Below are positions 1 to 10,400 of a stretch of DNA of 44,996 bases, in pieces. The stretch covers positions 1 to 44,996 of the forward strand of contig JAFMMM010000005.1 of assembly GCA_017859815.1 (NCBI GenBank), read 5' to 3'. The position numbers and the translations under genes were made by a program. Numbering within the stretch: position 1 is the stretch's first letter; the number at the start of each line of letters is the position of its first letter. Below the pieces are notes generated by a model, which saw only the letters and a program-made list of their open reading frames with translations, had not been told where the DNA came from and did no database searches. The stretch is from Planctomycetota bacterium. GTDB lineage: Bacteria > Planctomycetota > Planctomycetia > Planctomycetales > Planctomycetaceae.

Positions 1-1113
1 TTCATTGGCGGGATCAACAGCAACCTGATCCTGCAGTTCCCGCAGCCTCGCGATCCCTTCCCGGCTGGCGGCGACCTGATCAAACAGTTGAGCGGCTGAC
101 TGGTCGTTTCCCAACTGCCGCTCACACTGAGCCAGCAGAAAGACGGCATCGTCAGCCCACGGCTCCAGCCGAGTCGCACGACGCAGAAGTTCGGCTGCCT
201 GCTGCCAGTTCGCATCTTCGAATTCTGTTCGAGCGAGCGAGATCAGCAGCTTCGCATTTGTGTGGCCCCGACTCAGTGCGTTTTCCAGAATCGTGCGCGC
301 CTGAATCGGATCGCCGGTGGCCTTGAAGCACTCGGCCAGCCCGACAGTCGCCTCCAGATCGGCAATATCCTCCGCAATCAGTTCGGAATAAATTGGAATT
401 GCTTCCCGCTGTCGATGCGAGTCGCTGAGCAGATGCGCCAGTTCCAGACGCGGCTGCCGCCATGCCGGGGCACGTCGAATCGTTTCACGAAAACTCTCTT
501 CCGCTTTCTGCAGGCTCTGCTGCAGAGAAAATACTTTCCCCTCGACATACCACGGAAAAGGATCCTCCGGGGCATCCTTCCGCAAAGCCTCGGTCAGCAA
601 ACCGGCCTCGGTGTACCGCTGCACACGCAGGTAGCCAATCAGAAACGAAATACTGACATCCGTGTTATCGTGATCCTTGTCTGTCAGCAATTGAGAAAGA
701 AAGGGTTCGGTGCGAGTCAACTCACCGCTTTGCGCGAGAAACAGGATCTTTTCGCGTTCCAGATCCCGTTCACCAGCCCCCTGCACGCGCAGGTTCTCGA
801 TGGAATTGCGGACCAGTTCCGGCTCACCAATCCGCCGAGCAGCAAGGCAGCGAGCTTTGGCAACAGCAACTTTTGAATGACCAGCCCAGGTGGCCAGATC
901 AGTCCACCGCAGCGCCTCCCGCGGCTGTTGCAGCAGAATGTTCTTTTCAGCCTGCCACAGACACACTCGCGGCCAGACTCCCCAGACCACCAGCATCACC
1001 AGTAACGCTGCCGGCAGCCGTCTTCTGCGCCGAAGCCGCGAGCCACGAGCTTTCTGCGGCCGGCGTTTTACCACGACATCCTCGACTGGATATTCATTCC
1101 CGGTTGCAGACAC
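1..1113 (-). CDS. TPR-repeat membrane protein, cut at left edge
   Basis: The minus-strand frame stays open from the window edge to about 1227 and reads as a tetratricopeptide-repeat protein: helical repeats with the usual small and aromatic positions, for example EAIPIYSELIAEDIADLEA and WQQAAELLRRATRLEP. I place the start at GTG 1113 because AGGA lies 5 bases upstream and no ATG, GTG or TTG precedes it in frame. The first ~32 residues are very basic (RLRRRRR), followed by a hydrophobic helix at about 33-50 (LPAALLVMLVVWGVWP), so the protein is probably anchored with a short cytoplasmic tail and an exported TPR domain. The C-terminus is missing. It is divergent from the FG-GAP lipoprotein gene; TPR, FG-GAP and CRTAC1 genes often sit together in planctomycetes. 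TPRs bind proteins, and the partner here is unknown. An internal ATG at 996 is a weaker start because it would remove the basic tail and most of the helix. Confidence 0.8.
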   Translation of the reverse strand, partial: MSATGNEYPVEDVVVKRRPQKARGSRLRRRRRLPAALLVMLVVWGVWPRVCLWQAEKNILLQQPREALRWTDLATWAGHSKVAVAKARCLAARRIGEPELVRNSIENLRVQGAGERDLEREKILFLAQSGELTRTEPFLSQLLTDKDHDNTDVSISFLIGYLRVQRYTEAGLLTEALRKDAPEDPFPWYVEGKVFSLQQSLQKAEESFRETIRRAPAWRQPRLELAHLLSDSHRQREAIPIYSELIAEDIADLEATVGLAECFKATGDPIQARTILENALSRGHTNAKLLISLARTEFEDANWQQAAELLRRATRLEPWADDAVFLLAQCERQLGNDQSAAQLFDQVAASREGIARLRELQDQVAVDPANE

Positions 1114-1273
1114 GTTATCCTGCTCTTGTGAATAGTTGAAAACTCGATCGACGACAGCCGCTTTCTGTTCTGACAGACGACAAAACCGGCAATACTGCTT
1201 TGCTGGCTGGTCATCGTCTTTCGCACATTATTCTCCGGACTGACTGCCTGATGGCAAGTCAGTCTGCCCCGGC

Positions 1274-2851
1274 ATGATCCCTATGCACTGCAAAACAACA
1301 CGCAGCACAAACGGAATTCTTCGTCTGAGAATCAGATCCGTCCTGTTGGGGGGGCTTTGGCTACTGCTCAGCGGTTGTCAGCAGTCTGATTCGCAGACGT
1401 CCAAATCATCTCAGCCTGACGTACAGATCGCAGCCTCCGATCCCCATCTGACAGCGCAGATTAAAACGTTCTGCGGCTCCTGTCACGCTGTGCCGCTGCC
1501 ATCCTCGTTTCCCAAAGATGACTGGTACCGGGAGGTACGTCGCGGTTATGACTTTTACTACGAATCGGGAACAACCCTGAACGATGTGCCGGTTCCGGCA
1601 GATGTTGTTCGCTGGTTTCAGGAACAGGCTCCTGAACAGCTGCAACTGGCCGCACCACCGAAAGAAAACAGTCCGGTCCAATTCTCGATGGATCGCATCA
1701 GCACGCCAAAGTCCCTGCAGCGCGAAGCCAGCGTCTCATTCCTGTCCCCGGCTCCCATCGACGATTCACCGGCAACTCTGTTTGTCAGTCTGATGAAATC
1801 GGGCCTCGTGATGCAGGCAGACACAGATGGCTCAAACCTGAAGCAGGTCAGTACTGCCGCTTTAAACCCTGCTGCTGCCCGTCAGGCTGACCTGAATGGA
1901 AACCATCAGACAGATCTGCTGATCGCCGACCTTGGCTCCCCCATGCCTGCAGACCACGACCGAGGCAGGATTCTGTGGATACCGGATTACCGCTCCTCAA
2001 ATGAAACGATCCCGCTGCTGGAAAATATTGGCCGAGCCGCCGATGTTCGCGTCGCGGATTTTGACGGCGACGGTGATCAGGACCTGATCGCTGCAGAATT
2101 CGGCTGGCATCAGACCGGTGGCTTGCACCTGATCAGAAACGATGGCCTGCATCTGAATCCGCCGCGCTGGAGCCATGAACGCCTCGATTCCCGGTCCGGA
2201 CCGATTCACGTACCCACCGCCGATTTGAATGGCGACGGCCGCATGGACTTTGTATCGCTGATCAGTCAGGAACACGAAGTCATCGAAGCCTGGATAAACT
2301 TTCCCGACGGCTTCAGGAGGCAGCAGATTTACGCAGCCCCGGACCCGTCGTGGGGCTCCAGCGGGATTGAGTTATGTGACATTGATGCCGATGGGGACGT
2401 AGATATCCTGTACACCAACGGTGATACTTTTGATTCCAGTCTGATGAAGCCATACCACGGGGTTTGGCTGCTGCAAAATCGCGGCGAAATGGAATTTCAG
2501 CCACGACGAATCCTGACCGCACCGGGGATTCACAGAGCGGTTCCTGCTGACATCGACGGTGATGGCCTGATGGATGTTGTGGCCTGCGCCGTACTTCCGG
2601 TGGCAGCGATTAAACCCGAATCCAGTGTCGCTTCGCTGCTCTGGCTGCAGCAGAACGCGGACGGGCAGTTCAGTGCATTCTCCATTTCGGATTCCATGCC
2701 GACGTATGCGACGGTGTTCGTTGGTGATATCGACGGCGATGAAGATGTCGACATTGTCGCCGGCTGCTTTGAAGAAGCCGAAAATCGCAGCGACGAAGTT
2801 CTGCATGTGTTCCGCAATGAGCGTCTGAAAAGAATCGCAGCAAACCGTTGA
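1274..2851 (+). CDS. FG-GAP/VCBS lipoprotein with N-terminal CxxCH haem motif
   Basis: The 525-residue protein begins with a signal sequence ending in a lipobox (LLSGC, Cys35), so it should be a lipoprotein. A single c-type haem motif, CGSCH, lies at residues 67-71, in a short segment rich in Pro and aromatic residues resembling the cytochrome-like head of planctomycete repeat proteins. The remainder is a predicted beta-propeller with six Ca-binding-type loops, for example DFDGDGDQD, DLNGDGRMD, DIDADGDVD, DIDGDGLMD and DIDGDEDVD. I infer an envelope protein combining a possible haem site with an adhesion or ligand-binding propeller; the substrate is unknown. ATG 1274 is the first in-frame ATG; a second at 1283 would keep the signal sequence. 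Its stop codon abuts the stop of the opposite-strand CRTAC1 gene with no spacer. Confidence 0.88.
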   Translation: MIPMHCKTTRSTNGILRLRIRSVLLGGLWLLLSGCQQSDSQTSKSSQPDVQIAASDPHLTAQIKTFCGSCHAVPLPSSFPKDDWYREVRRGYDFYYESGTTLNDVPVPADVVRWFQEQAPEQLQLAAPPKENSPVQFSMDRISTPKSLQREASVSFLSPAPIDDSPATLFVSLMKSGLVMQADTDGSNLKQVSTAALNPAAARQADLNGNHQTDLLIADLGSPMPADHDRGRILWIPDYRSSNETIPLLENIGRAADVRVADFDGDGDQDLIAAEFGWHQTGGLHLIRNDGLHLNPPRWSHERLDSRSGPIHVPTADLNGDGRMDFVSLISQEHEVIEAWINFPDGFRRQQIYAAPDPSWGSSGIELCDIDADGDVDILYTNGDTFDSSLMKPYHGVWLLQNRGEMEFQPRRILTAPGIHRAVPADIDGDGLMDVVACAVLPVAAIKPESSVASLLWLQQNADGQFSAFSISDSMPTYATVFVGDIDGDEDVDIVAGCFEEAENRSDEVLHVFRNERLKRIAANR

Positions 2852-2854
2852 TCA
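2849..2854. other. Shared palindromic stop hexamer TGATCA
   Basis: The palindrome TGATCA supplies the TGA stop of the plus-strand FG-GAP gene (2849-2851) and the TGA stop of the minus-strand CRTAC1 gene (2852-2854). There is no intergenic base and no room for a terminator between the coding regions, so transcripts of the two genes must overlap at their 3' ends. Confidence 0.9.
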
Positions 2855-4579
2855 GGGGCTGGGAATACTCCAGCAGCGATTTGTCTCTCGGTCAGACTCG
2901 CGAATGACCACCAGACCCTCCGGAAAATGCTCAATCACCTGAACCACACCATCCGGCCAGCGAATCTCCAGAACGGCATCATCAAGATCATCCGGGAGTG
3001 CAAACATCAGCCGATTACTGACGGTGGAACCATAGCTGCCGCCTCCCCGCAAAAACCCTGACTGCAACGAATCCGTCTTCAGGATCACCGCTGCACCAAC
3101 AGGCTCCCTGCCGGTCTCTGTTCCAGCCAGGATGACGCTCAGCCAGCGACTGCGGCTGCGGACAGTTTGATTCTCCAGCAAAGCTGCCGGCTGCAGAGTT
3201 GCCGAAACGGCCAGATCAACATCGCCATCACTGTCCAGATCAGCAGCCACGGCACCACGTCCCATGTGCTGGCGTTGAAACCAGCTGCCACCGGATTCCG
3301 TGACATTCACCAAACGCTTGCCCGATTCATTCTGCAACAGCAGCGGTTGCTGATTCAATGGAGCATTCTGTGGATAACGAATGACATGTCCGTTGGAAAC
3401 GAAGATATCTTCATCCCCGTCGCCGTCGAAGTCTTCACAGCAGGTTCCCCAGCCCACGAACAGTCCGCCCACCGCATTCAGTCCCATTCGCTGGCTGACA
3501 TGTCGAAACGCCAGTCGACCGGCATTTTGATACAGAGCGTTGGATTCGCGTTCGTAATTGACCACCCACAGATCGGGCTGAGCATCAGCATTGAAGTCAC
3601 AAACATCCACGCCCATGCTCCCGTCGGGAACACCGAGGCTGCTGAGACTGGCGCCACTGGCGAGTGAAACATCCTGCAGAACACCAGTACCGTCATTCTC
3701 GTACAGGAAATTCGAAACCGTATCGTTGGTGACATAGATGTCGTTATCGAAGTCTCCGTCCAGATCGCAGATCACCACCCCCAGCCCTTTTCCTTCCGCT
3801 GACAGGCCGGCTGTACTTGTGGCGTTATGAAATGTCCCGTCCCCATTGCTCAGATAAACGCTGTCTGTGACGCCCGTATAGCTTCGAGGCGGGCAGATCT
3901 CTCGCCCTCCCTCCGGCCCGCGTTCACAGAACGGATCGTTCTCCCACGACCAGTCAACGTAGTGCGCCAAATAAAGATCCGGATGACCATCGCCGTTCAG
4001 ATCTCCCCAGGCACCGCTGCTGCTCCACTGCTGATCGTCCAGCCCGCAGTTCTGATCCTGCAATTCAAAGGTTCCGTCGCCGCAATTGCGAAATAATTGC
4101 ACTCCACCGTAGCCGGTGATCAAAAAATCCGGAAACCCATCGCCGTCGTAATCAGTGCGAGCAATTCCATGATTGTAAAACTTCGCTGCGGAGATCCCGG
4201 CGATTTCTGCAACCGACGCGAAATTCAGCTGACCCCGATTGCGAAAAAGACCGGGCTGTCGAGACTGCAGAGAATGATCCAACAGCGTACCACCGCCGGC
4301 AAAACACAAATCTTCCAGACCATCACTGTCCAGATCGAGCACTGCCAGACCACCGCCGAGCGATTCAAGGATGGAGAAATTTCCGGATTCTTCTCCGTTT
4401 TCATATGAGAATGAGACGCCACTTTCTGCAGCACATTCGCGAAATGCCCACACTGACGCTGACGCTGGCGAGACGGATGGCGTCAAAGCTGGCTGCTGCG
4501 GTTGTGACGGGTCTGAGCAACCACAGATGCCAACGGCCAGCATCAACTGCAAAATAGTGAATCGATGTTCAACTGTCAT
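2852..4579 (-). CDS. CRTAC1-family lipoprotein (FG-GAP repeats plus ASPIC/UnbV domain)
   Basis: This 575-residue protein starts with a signal peptide and a probable lipobox (GICGC, Cys21). It carries about seven FG-GAP calcium loops, including DLDSDGLED, DYDGDGFPD, DLNGDGHPD, DFDGDGDED and DLDSDGDVD. The C-terminal ~90 residues match the ASPIC/UnbV pattern: a WLSVILAGT strand, a glycine-rich GGGSYGS turn and the WPDGVVQ motif near the end. The family is a secreted propeller protein common in planctomycetes, related in domain order to animal CRTAC1. Its biochemical role in bacteria is not established; adhesion or polymer binding is inferred. The gene converges on the haem/FG-GAP lipoprotein gene with no gap, and both lie next to a TPR gene, so the three may act together in the envelope. 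Confidence 0.92.
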   Translation of the reverse strand: MTVEHRFTILQLMLAVGICGCSDPSQPQQPALTPSVSPASASVWAFRECAAESGVSFSYENGEESGNFSILESLGGGLAVLDLDSDGLEDLCFAGGGTLLDHSLQSRQPGLFRNRGQLNFASVAEIAGISAAKFYNHGIARTDYDGDGFPDFLITGYGGVQLFRNCGDGTFELQDQNCGLDDQQWSSSGAWGDLNGDGHPDLYLAHYVDWSWENDPFCERGPEGGREICPPRSYTGVTDSVYLSNGDGTFHNATSTAGLSAEGKGLGVVICDLDGDFDNDIYVTNDTVSNFLYENDGTGVLQDVSLASGASLSSLGVPDGSMGVDVCDFNADAQPDLWVVNYERESNALYQNAGRLAFRHVSQRMGLNAVGGLFVGWGTCCEDFDGDGDEDIFVSNGHVIRYPQNAPLNQQPLLLQNESGKRLVNVTESGGSWFQRQHMGRGAVAADLDSDGDVDLAVSATLQPAALLENQTVRSRSRWLSVILAGTETGREPVGAAVILKTDSLQSGFLRGGGSYGSTVSNRLMFALPDDLDDAVLEIRWPDGVVQVIEHFPEGLVVIRESDRETNRCWSIPSP

Positions 4580-4834
4580 GCTTCGTAAGTCCGCTGTGAG
4601 GAATGCCGTATACTACAGAAAGAATTTTGTTGGATGGCATGTTGCAGGTGCAGTCTGAAACAAAGTACGAATCCTCCCCACTGCAAATCTGCGGAATTCA
4701 CATCCCAGGAGCTGCACGGTGGCGTTCGCCACAATCTCGCACATGCAGTTGCAGCTTGCTACACCTTTCTGCCGAACCAATTTATCATTCCCCGGTCCGA
4801 ATTCGTCTTTCGCCCTGACACAGAGCTTCTCTCC

Positions 4835-5143
4835 ATGATTCACGTTATCGCAACAATCACGCTGCGGCCCGGTGGCCGCACAGAATTTCTCAAAGCCTTT
4901 CACCAGTTAATGCCTCTGGTTCATGACGAAGTTGGCTGCCTTGAATACGGTCCGGCAGTGGACATTGATGCCGGGCTTCCTAATGGACCTGAACTCAGAG
5001 ACAACGTTGTTGTCGTCGTGGAAAAATGGGAATCACCGGCGACCCTTCGTGACCACCTGCAGGCTCCCCATATGACGGCTTATCGAGAACAGGTTGCCGA
5101 CCTTGTGGTCTCCACGCAAATTCAGGTCCTCGAACCAGCCTGA
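4835..5143 (+). CDS. ABM-superfamily (antibiotic biosynthesis monooxygenase fold) protein
   Basis: The 102-residue protein begins MIHVIATITLRPG and contains VVVVEKWESPATLRDHLQA and PHMTAYREQV. This is the typical layout of small dimeric ABM-fold (YgiN-like) proteins: strand 1, a helix (EFLKAFHQLMPLV), then the E-x-W-x-s strand and the HL/HM helix. I use ATG 4835 rather than an upstream in-frame codon because the family starts with the first beta strand, and about 100 residues is the family norm. Members include quinol or polyketide monooxygenases and haem-degrading enzymes, but many have no known substrate. There is no signal peptide, so it should be cytoplasmic. It sits 47 bases before a methyltransferase gene and may be co-transcribed with it. 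The specific reaction cannot be told. Confidence 0.85.
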   Translation: MIHVIATITLRPGGRTEFLKAFHQLMPLVHDEVGCLEYGPAVDIDAGLPNGPELRDNVVVVVEKWESPATLRDHLQAPHMTAYREQVADLVVSTQIQVLEPA

Positions 5144-5190
5144 GGAATCCTCCGCACTCACATCCCTCGCCGCCAGGCCACACCGATTTC

Positions 5191-5859
5191 ATGCTTAGCC
5201 CTCGTCTCTACAAACGTACAGGCATCTATGACTTTTTCATGAAGTCTCTTGGCTACGAGCGCAGTATTGACCGGTTTCTCAGGGAACTGCCCCTTGATTT
5301 TCCGGGCAAGGTTCGCATCCTTGATTCGGGGTGTGGCACCGGGCTGATGGGCCTGCACTTTCTGCAAAGATTCCCCAACTCTGAACTTGTTGCGACGGAC
5401 CTTGAGCCGAATTGCCTGCGTTCCACTCTGAACAATGCTGACTCCCGAAATCTGCAGACGACTCGCATCTGCTGCGGTACTGCCGACATCTCCCATCCGT
5501 CGCAATTGACTCTGTTGAACGGATCAAGTCTCAGTCTTGAAACCGGCAGCTTTCAGATCATTTGCCTTGGTGCAGTCGTCGGCTATGCAAACTGCACAGA
5601 GACTTCCATCAGGGAACTGGTCTCCCTGCTCGCCCCCGGTGGAATCCTGATTAATCTTGAGATGAACGAAAGCCCCTCGGGAAAATTTGTCTCCCGGCAG
5701 TACCACTATTCGAACATCGCTCTCACGCGGATGAAACAGGTCCTGCAGGATTCCGGATGTGAAGTGTCTCTGAGGCGATTCCACGCACGGCATCTCCCGG
5801 CAAAACTGACACGAGTCGCCGTGATCGCGCAGCGCGCTCAGGAAACGACATCGGTCTGA
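5191..5859 (+). CDS. Class I SAM-dependent methyltransferase
   Basis: The protein has 222 residues. Motif I of class I methyltransferases, ILDSGCGTG, is at residues 43-51, and the acidic residue at the end of strand 2 (ATDLEPNCL, Asp70) should bind the ribose of S-adenosylmethionine. Later core elements are visible: FQIICLGAVVGYAN (strand 4 region) and ELVSLLAPGGILINLEM (post-motif III region). The N-terminal segment (LYKRTGIYDFFMKSLGY) resembles small-molecule or lipid methyltransferases, but the acceptor cannot be deduced. No signal peptide is present, so it should act in the cytoplasm. It follows the ABM-fold gene by 47 bases on the same strand and converges on the DUF1501 gene, 91 bases away. 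Confidence 0.88.
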   Translation: MLSPRLYKRTGIYDFFMKSLGYERSIDRFLRELPLDFPGKVRILDSGCGTGLMGLHFLQRFPNSELVATDLEPNCLRSTLNNADSRNLQTTRICCGTADISHPSQLTLLNGSSLSLETGSFQIICLGAVVGYANCTETSIRELVSLLAPGGILINLEMNESPSGKFVSRQYHYSNIALTRMKQVLQDSGCEVSLRRFHARHLPAKLTRVAVIAQRAQETTSV

Positions 5860-5950
5860 TTGACGATCGTCGGCACACCGTCCACTCCGGACCGCAACGC
5901 AACAGGACTCGTCTTCTGCAAAGCTGTGCAGCGTGCCTGAGCGAGCATGC

Positions 5951-7393
5951 CTACGACAGAATGTCGTGGATCACCTGACCGTGCACGTCGGTCAGTCGGA
6001 ACTGTCGTCCCTGGAATCGATAGGTCAGTCGCTCGTGATCAAATCCCAGCTGGTGCAGCACGGTTGCCTGAAGATCATGCACGTGCACCGGATTTACTGC
6101 GGCATTGAATCCCAGTTCGTCTGAAGCGCCCCAGTTCATTCCGGGACGAATCCCACCTCCCGCCATCCAGATCGTGAAGGCATAGGGATGATGATCGCGG
6201 CCCCAGCGTTGACGATTGTTGAGATCTCCCTGGATGAAGGGAGTCCTGCCAAATTCGCCTCCCCAGATCACCAGCGTTTCCTCAAGCAACCCCAGTCGAT
6301 CAAGATCACGAATCAACGCAGCCGAGGACTGATCCGTATCGCGACACTGGTTGTAGAGCTCTGTTGTGATCGAATTGTGCTGATCCCAGCCAGCGTGCAT
6401 CAGCTGAACAAATCTGGTTCCGCGTTCCACCAGACGACGGGCCAGCAGACAGTTGTGAGCAAACGTTCCTGGTTCCGTCACACCAGGCCCGTACATATCG
6501 AGCGTTTGCTTTGTCTCTCCGCTCAGGTCAGTCAACTCAGGAACGCTGGTCTGCATCCGGAATGCCATTTCATACTGAGCGGTTCTGCTGGCTGTCTCAG
6601 GGTCACCCGATTCCCGCAACTTCAACTCGTTGATCCGAGCAATATCGTCCAGGAGTCCGCGTTTCATGGCGGAGTTCATTCCGGATGGATTGCGGATATA
6701 CAACACAGGGTCACCTGTACCGCGAAATTTGACCCCCTGGAATCGGGACGGCAGGAACCCGTTTCCCCAGTAAAAGTCGTAGAAGATCTGGCCACAGGAT
6801 GTGTTTTTTGTCACCGAAGTCATGACGACAAACGCGGGAAGGGTTTCTGTTTCTGAACCAAGTCCCCATGTCGCCCATGCTCCCATAGTTGGTCGCCCAG
6901 GAATCTGTGCACCACTCAGAAGCAACTGGATTGCCGGGGCATGATTGACCGCATCGGTATACATGCTGCGGATAAAACACAGACGGTCCGCGATTGCAGC
7001 GGTATGCGGAAGAAAATCACTGACCCACGCTCCGCTGTCTCCCCGCTGCCGAAATGGCTCCACAGCCGCCAGCATCAGTTTGCCGTCGGCCTGTCCGGTC
7101 ATCGTGCTGAAGCGTTTTCCCTCCGAGAATCCCCCCGGCAGCGGCTGACCGTGCAAGCGTTGTAACTCGGGTTTGTAGTCGAACAGATCCACATGGGTGG
7201 GCGCACCATTCTGAAACAGGTAAATCACCCGCTTTGCCTTCGGTGCAAAATGCGGCAACAGTGGTCGCTCACTGGCCGCCGCCTGCCCTCCCTGGAGCAG
7301 TTCTGCCAGCGCAACACTCCCCAGCCCCAGTGACCCGCGTCCAAGAAGCTCGCGTCGTGTCATATCTGTAACGGACTGCGAAATCGGATGCAT
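5951..7393 (-). CDS. DUF1501 protein, Tat-exported (left copy)
   Basis: The 480-residue protein has a twin-arginine signal (TRRELLGRG, Arg13-Arg14) followed by a hydrophobic stretch ending near QAAASE. The mature part matches DUF1501, a family in the alkaline-phosphatase/sulfatase-like superfamily: KRVIYLFQNGAPTHVDLFDYKP, FIRSMYTDAVNHAPA, GRPTMGAWATWGLG, NCLLARRLVERGTRFVQL, GGEFGRTP and a GRDHHPYAFT segment carrying the His pair. These Asp and His positions are the likely metal ligands. Family function is not experimentally settled; it is nearly always encoded beside PSD1 cytochrome-like genes in planctomycetes. Here it follows such a gene by 55 bases on the same strand, so co-transcription is likely. 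An internal ATG at 7363 would also retain the Tat signal. Confidence 0.93.
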   Translation of the reverse strand: MHPISQSVTDMTRRELLGRGSLGLGSVALAELLQGGQAAASERPLLPHFAPKAKRVIYLFQNGAPTHVDLFDYKPELQRLHGQPLPGGFSEGKRFSTMTGQADGKLMLAAVEPFRQRGDSGAWVSDFLPHTAAIADRLCFIRSMYTDAVNHAPAIQLLLSGAQIPGRPTMGAWATWGLGSETETLPAFVVMTSVTKNTSCGQIFYDFYWGNGFLPSRFQGVKFRGTGDPVLYIRNPSGMNSAMKRGLLDDIARINELKLRESGDPETASRTAQYEMAFRMQTSVPELTDLSGETKQTLDMYGPGVTEPGTFAHNCLLARRLVERGTRFVQLMHAGWDQHNSITTELYNQCRDTDQSSAALIRDLDRLGLLEETLVIWGGEFGRTPFIQGDLNNRQRWGRDHHPYAFTIWMAGGGIRPGMNWGASDELGFNAAVNPVHVHDLQATVLHQLGFDHERLTYRFQGRQFRLTDVHGQVIHDILS

Positions 7394-7448
7394 AATTATT
7401 CTCGTGTTGTCCGGCCAAAACAGTTCTGAAAGCGTGCGCTCGGAACAC

Positions 7449-10400
7449 TCACTCGCGCGTCAGGGTTTCGTCAAGATTCAGTACGGCAAGACACAACGCT
7501 GACCAGGCAGCATGCTCCGTTACAGGCTGGTCCGACACCTTCGCCTCGCCTGCTGAAACAAACTGAACGGCCTGCTGCTGATCTTCCGCGAACAGCTTGC
7601 GGGAACGCTGCAATCCCTGCATCAGCACTTCGGCCTCCGCATCTCCAGCAGGACGACAAAGCAAACGTTGAAAGATCAGGTCCAGCCGATCACGATCAGT
7701 TTTATTCGGTTCCGCCAGCACACCCTCCGCAAGCACCCGCGCTGCTTCCACATAAGTCACATCGTTGAACAGCTGCAGAGCGTGCAACGGAGAATTCGTC
7801 CGAAAGACGTCCACAGAACAGGTCTGTCGAGGCGCGTTGTCAAAGAAGATCGTGGGACCAATGATTCTTCGCCAGAATACATACAGACTGCGGCGATAAA
7901 GCGAGTCGCCATGATCCTGGGAATACGTCTTGCGACCAAAAGTCGCATCCTCCCAGACCCCCTCGGGCTGGTAAACATTCACCGGAGGACCGCCGATCCG
8001 CTCTGACAGCAACCCGCTGGCCGCCAGTGCCTGATCTCGCAGCATCCACGATGGCAGTCGATATCTGGGAGCACGCGAAAGCAGTCTGTTATCCGGATCA
8101 TGCTCCATCTGAAGCGGCGTTCGAGCGGACGACTGCCGATAGGTATGACTGGTGACAATTGTCCGAATCAGCGACTTGAGGTCCCAGTTGGAATCACGAA
8201 ATTCACATGCCAGCCAGTCCAGCAGATCCTCATGAAGCGGGATTTCCCCCTGAACTCCAAAGTCACTCGGCGTTTTGACAAGGCCCTGCCCGAACAGCAT
8301 CTGCCAGTAACGATTGGCAAGGACTCGCGCGGTTAACGGATTTCGGGGATCCATCAGCCAGTTTGCCAGTTGCAGACGAGTGGGCTCAGAGTCTGCCGTC
8401 AACGGTGGCAGACTGGAAGGTGTACCGGCAGTCACCGACTGACCGGGAGCGTTGTACAGACCACGGTCAAGAATAAAGGTTTCCCGCCGATCAGCCTGAT
8501 CCTGCATCACCATCACTTTCGGCACTGCCTTTCGAACAGCCGCCAGCTTTCCCTCGGTCTGCTTTCGCTCTTCCGTGAGTTTCTTCCAGTCCGCATCTTC
8601 ACTCTGCTGTGCGGTTCGGAGCTGGGCCGTCTGCTCCGCCGTGCGGTCCCCCGCTCTGGTCTTCAGGGCCGCGAGGATCTGCTGTTGCGAGTCCTGATTC
8701 AGAGAGGCGTCCGGACGACTGCTTGTCAACAGCCGAAAACGCCCCAGATTATGACTGACATGAACGGAGTCATGTCGCAGCACAATCCTGAGCTGGTCAC
8801 CAGGCATCAACTCCAGAACGCCTTTGGTTCGCAGCACAGCCGCATGCTCGCGGTCGACAGGACGTCCTTCATGAACCGCCCAGCCTGACCGCGGATCACC
8901 ATCGAATACATTGATGATCTTCAGATTGCCCTGCTCATAAGTTGCTTCGCCCTGAGCCAGCGGAACAGCCTGATCCTGCCCTTCGCGAACCACCGACACT
9001 TCAAACTCGGTCAGCACAAAGTTGCCACTGTCAGATCGAGCCAGCCCGCCATTCGTGTGCGATTTGTGTTTCAGTGCTTCCAGTCGAAATGCGGCAATAC
9101 GCGAGACCTGCGGAGTGACAAGAATGGTGTAGGTGTCATTCGCGGGGTTTGGGCCGGACGCAAGAATCACTCCGTCCGATGACTGTTCCAGTTGCTGATA
9201 CGTCGCCCGCAGCTGATCGGCCCGCAAAGGCGTCCACTGCTGGGGCTGTGTCAGCTCTGCCCTTCGATCTGATTCCCACTGCGACTGCAGCGAACTCAGA
9301 GCAGCTTCGCGCAATCGAATCTGCTCCGCCAGATCGCTCAACCGCTGCTGATACTGTTCGATCTGTTGTTGTTGATCCGCTTCCGGAGCATCCAGAACCG
9401 GGGCAGTCTGGCCACTGCCTCCACCACCGTTGACCGGCGTCTGGTTAAAGAACGCGTAGAACTTGTAATAGTCTTCCTGCGAGAGCGAGTCGAACTTGTG
9501 ATCATGACAGCGACAACAATTGAGTGTGAGTCCCAGCCAGACTGTGCCCGTGGTCTCCGCCATGTCCATCACATAATCAACCCGGTTCTCCTCCGCGATC
9601 CGCCCCCCTTCACCGTTGATCATGTGATTCCGGCAAAAGCCGGTCGCCAGTTTTTGCTCGTACCCCGCTTCCGGCAGCAAATCCCCAGCAAGCTGCCAGC
9701 GAGTAAACTCATCAAAATTGAGATTCTGATTGAACGCTTCCACCACCCAGTCCCGCCAGGGCCACATGGTCCGCTCCTGGTCCCCCTGGTAACCATTGCT
9801 GTCGGCATAACGAGCTGCATCCAGCCAGTCCCACGCGATTCGCTCCCCAAATGACGACTGCATCAGGAATCGGTCGACGAGATTTTCATAGGCCTGCGGG
9901 GACAAGTCATTCAGAAACTCCGTCACTTCGCCGGGAGCCGGTGGCAGCCCGCGAAGGTCCAGTGAAAGCCGTCGAATCAGAGTGCGGCGATCGGCTTCAG
10001 CGGAAACCTGCAGAGGCGTCTGGAACAACTTCTTCTGTACGAAGGCATCAATCGGATTACGCACACCTGCGCTGTTCTGACTGCTGATCGGTGGCACTGC
10101 AGGTCGGGTGATCGGCTCCCACGACCAATGCCGACTCCATTCCGCCCCGTCGTCAATCCAGCTTCCAATCAGTTCTCGTTCCTCGGTAGTCAGCTCCAGA
10201 CCGGAATCAGGCGGGGGCATCACTGTGTCAGGATCGCTGGATGTAATCCGGGAATACAGCTCGCTGGCAGATCGATCACCCCCTCTGATGACCTTCATTG
10301 CAGCGGACTGCTCGTGCAGTGCCAGTCCCGCTTCTCGTTGCTCCGCATCGGGCCCATGACACTGAAAGCAGTTCTCTGAAAGCAAGGGCAGAATCTGCCG

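Noticed and set aside
1114-1227. Upstream in-frame extension of the TPR gene with a YCRFC motif
   Set aside because: No ATG, GTG or TTG lies in this stretch, and the GTG at 1113 has a proper ribosome-binding site. The CxxC pattern is probably chance.
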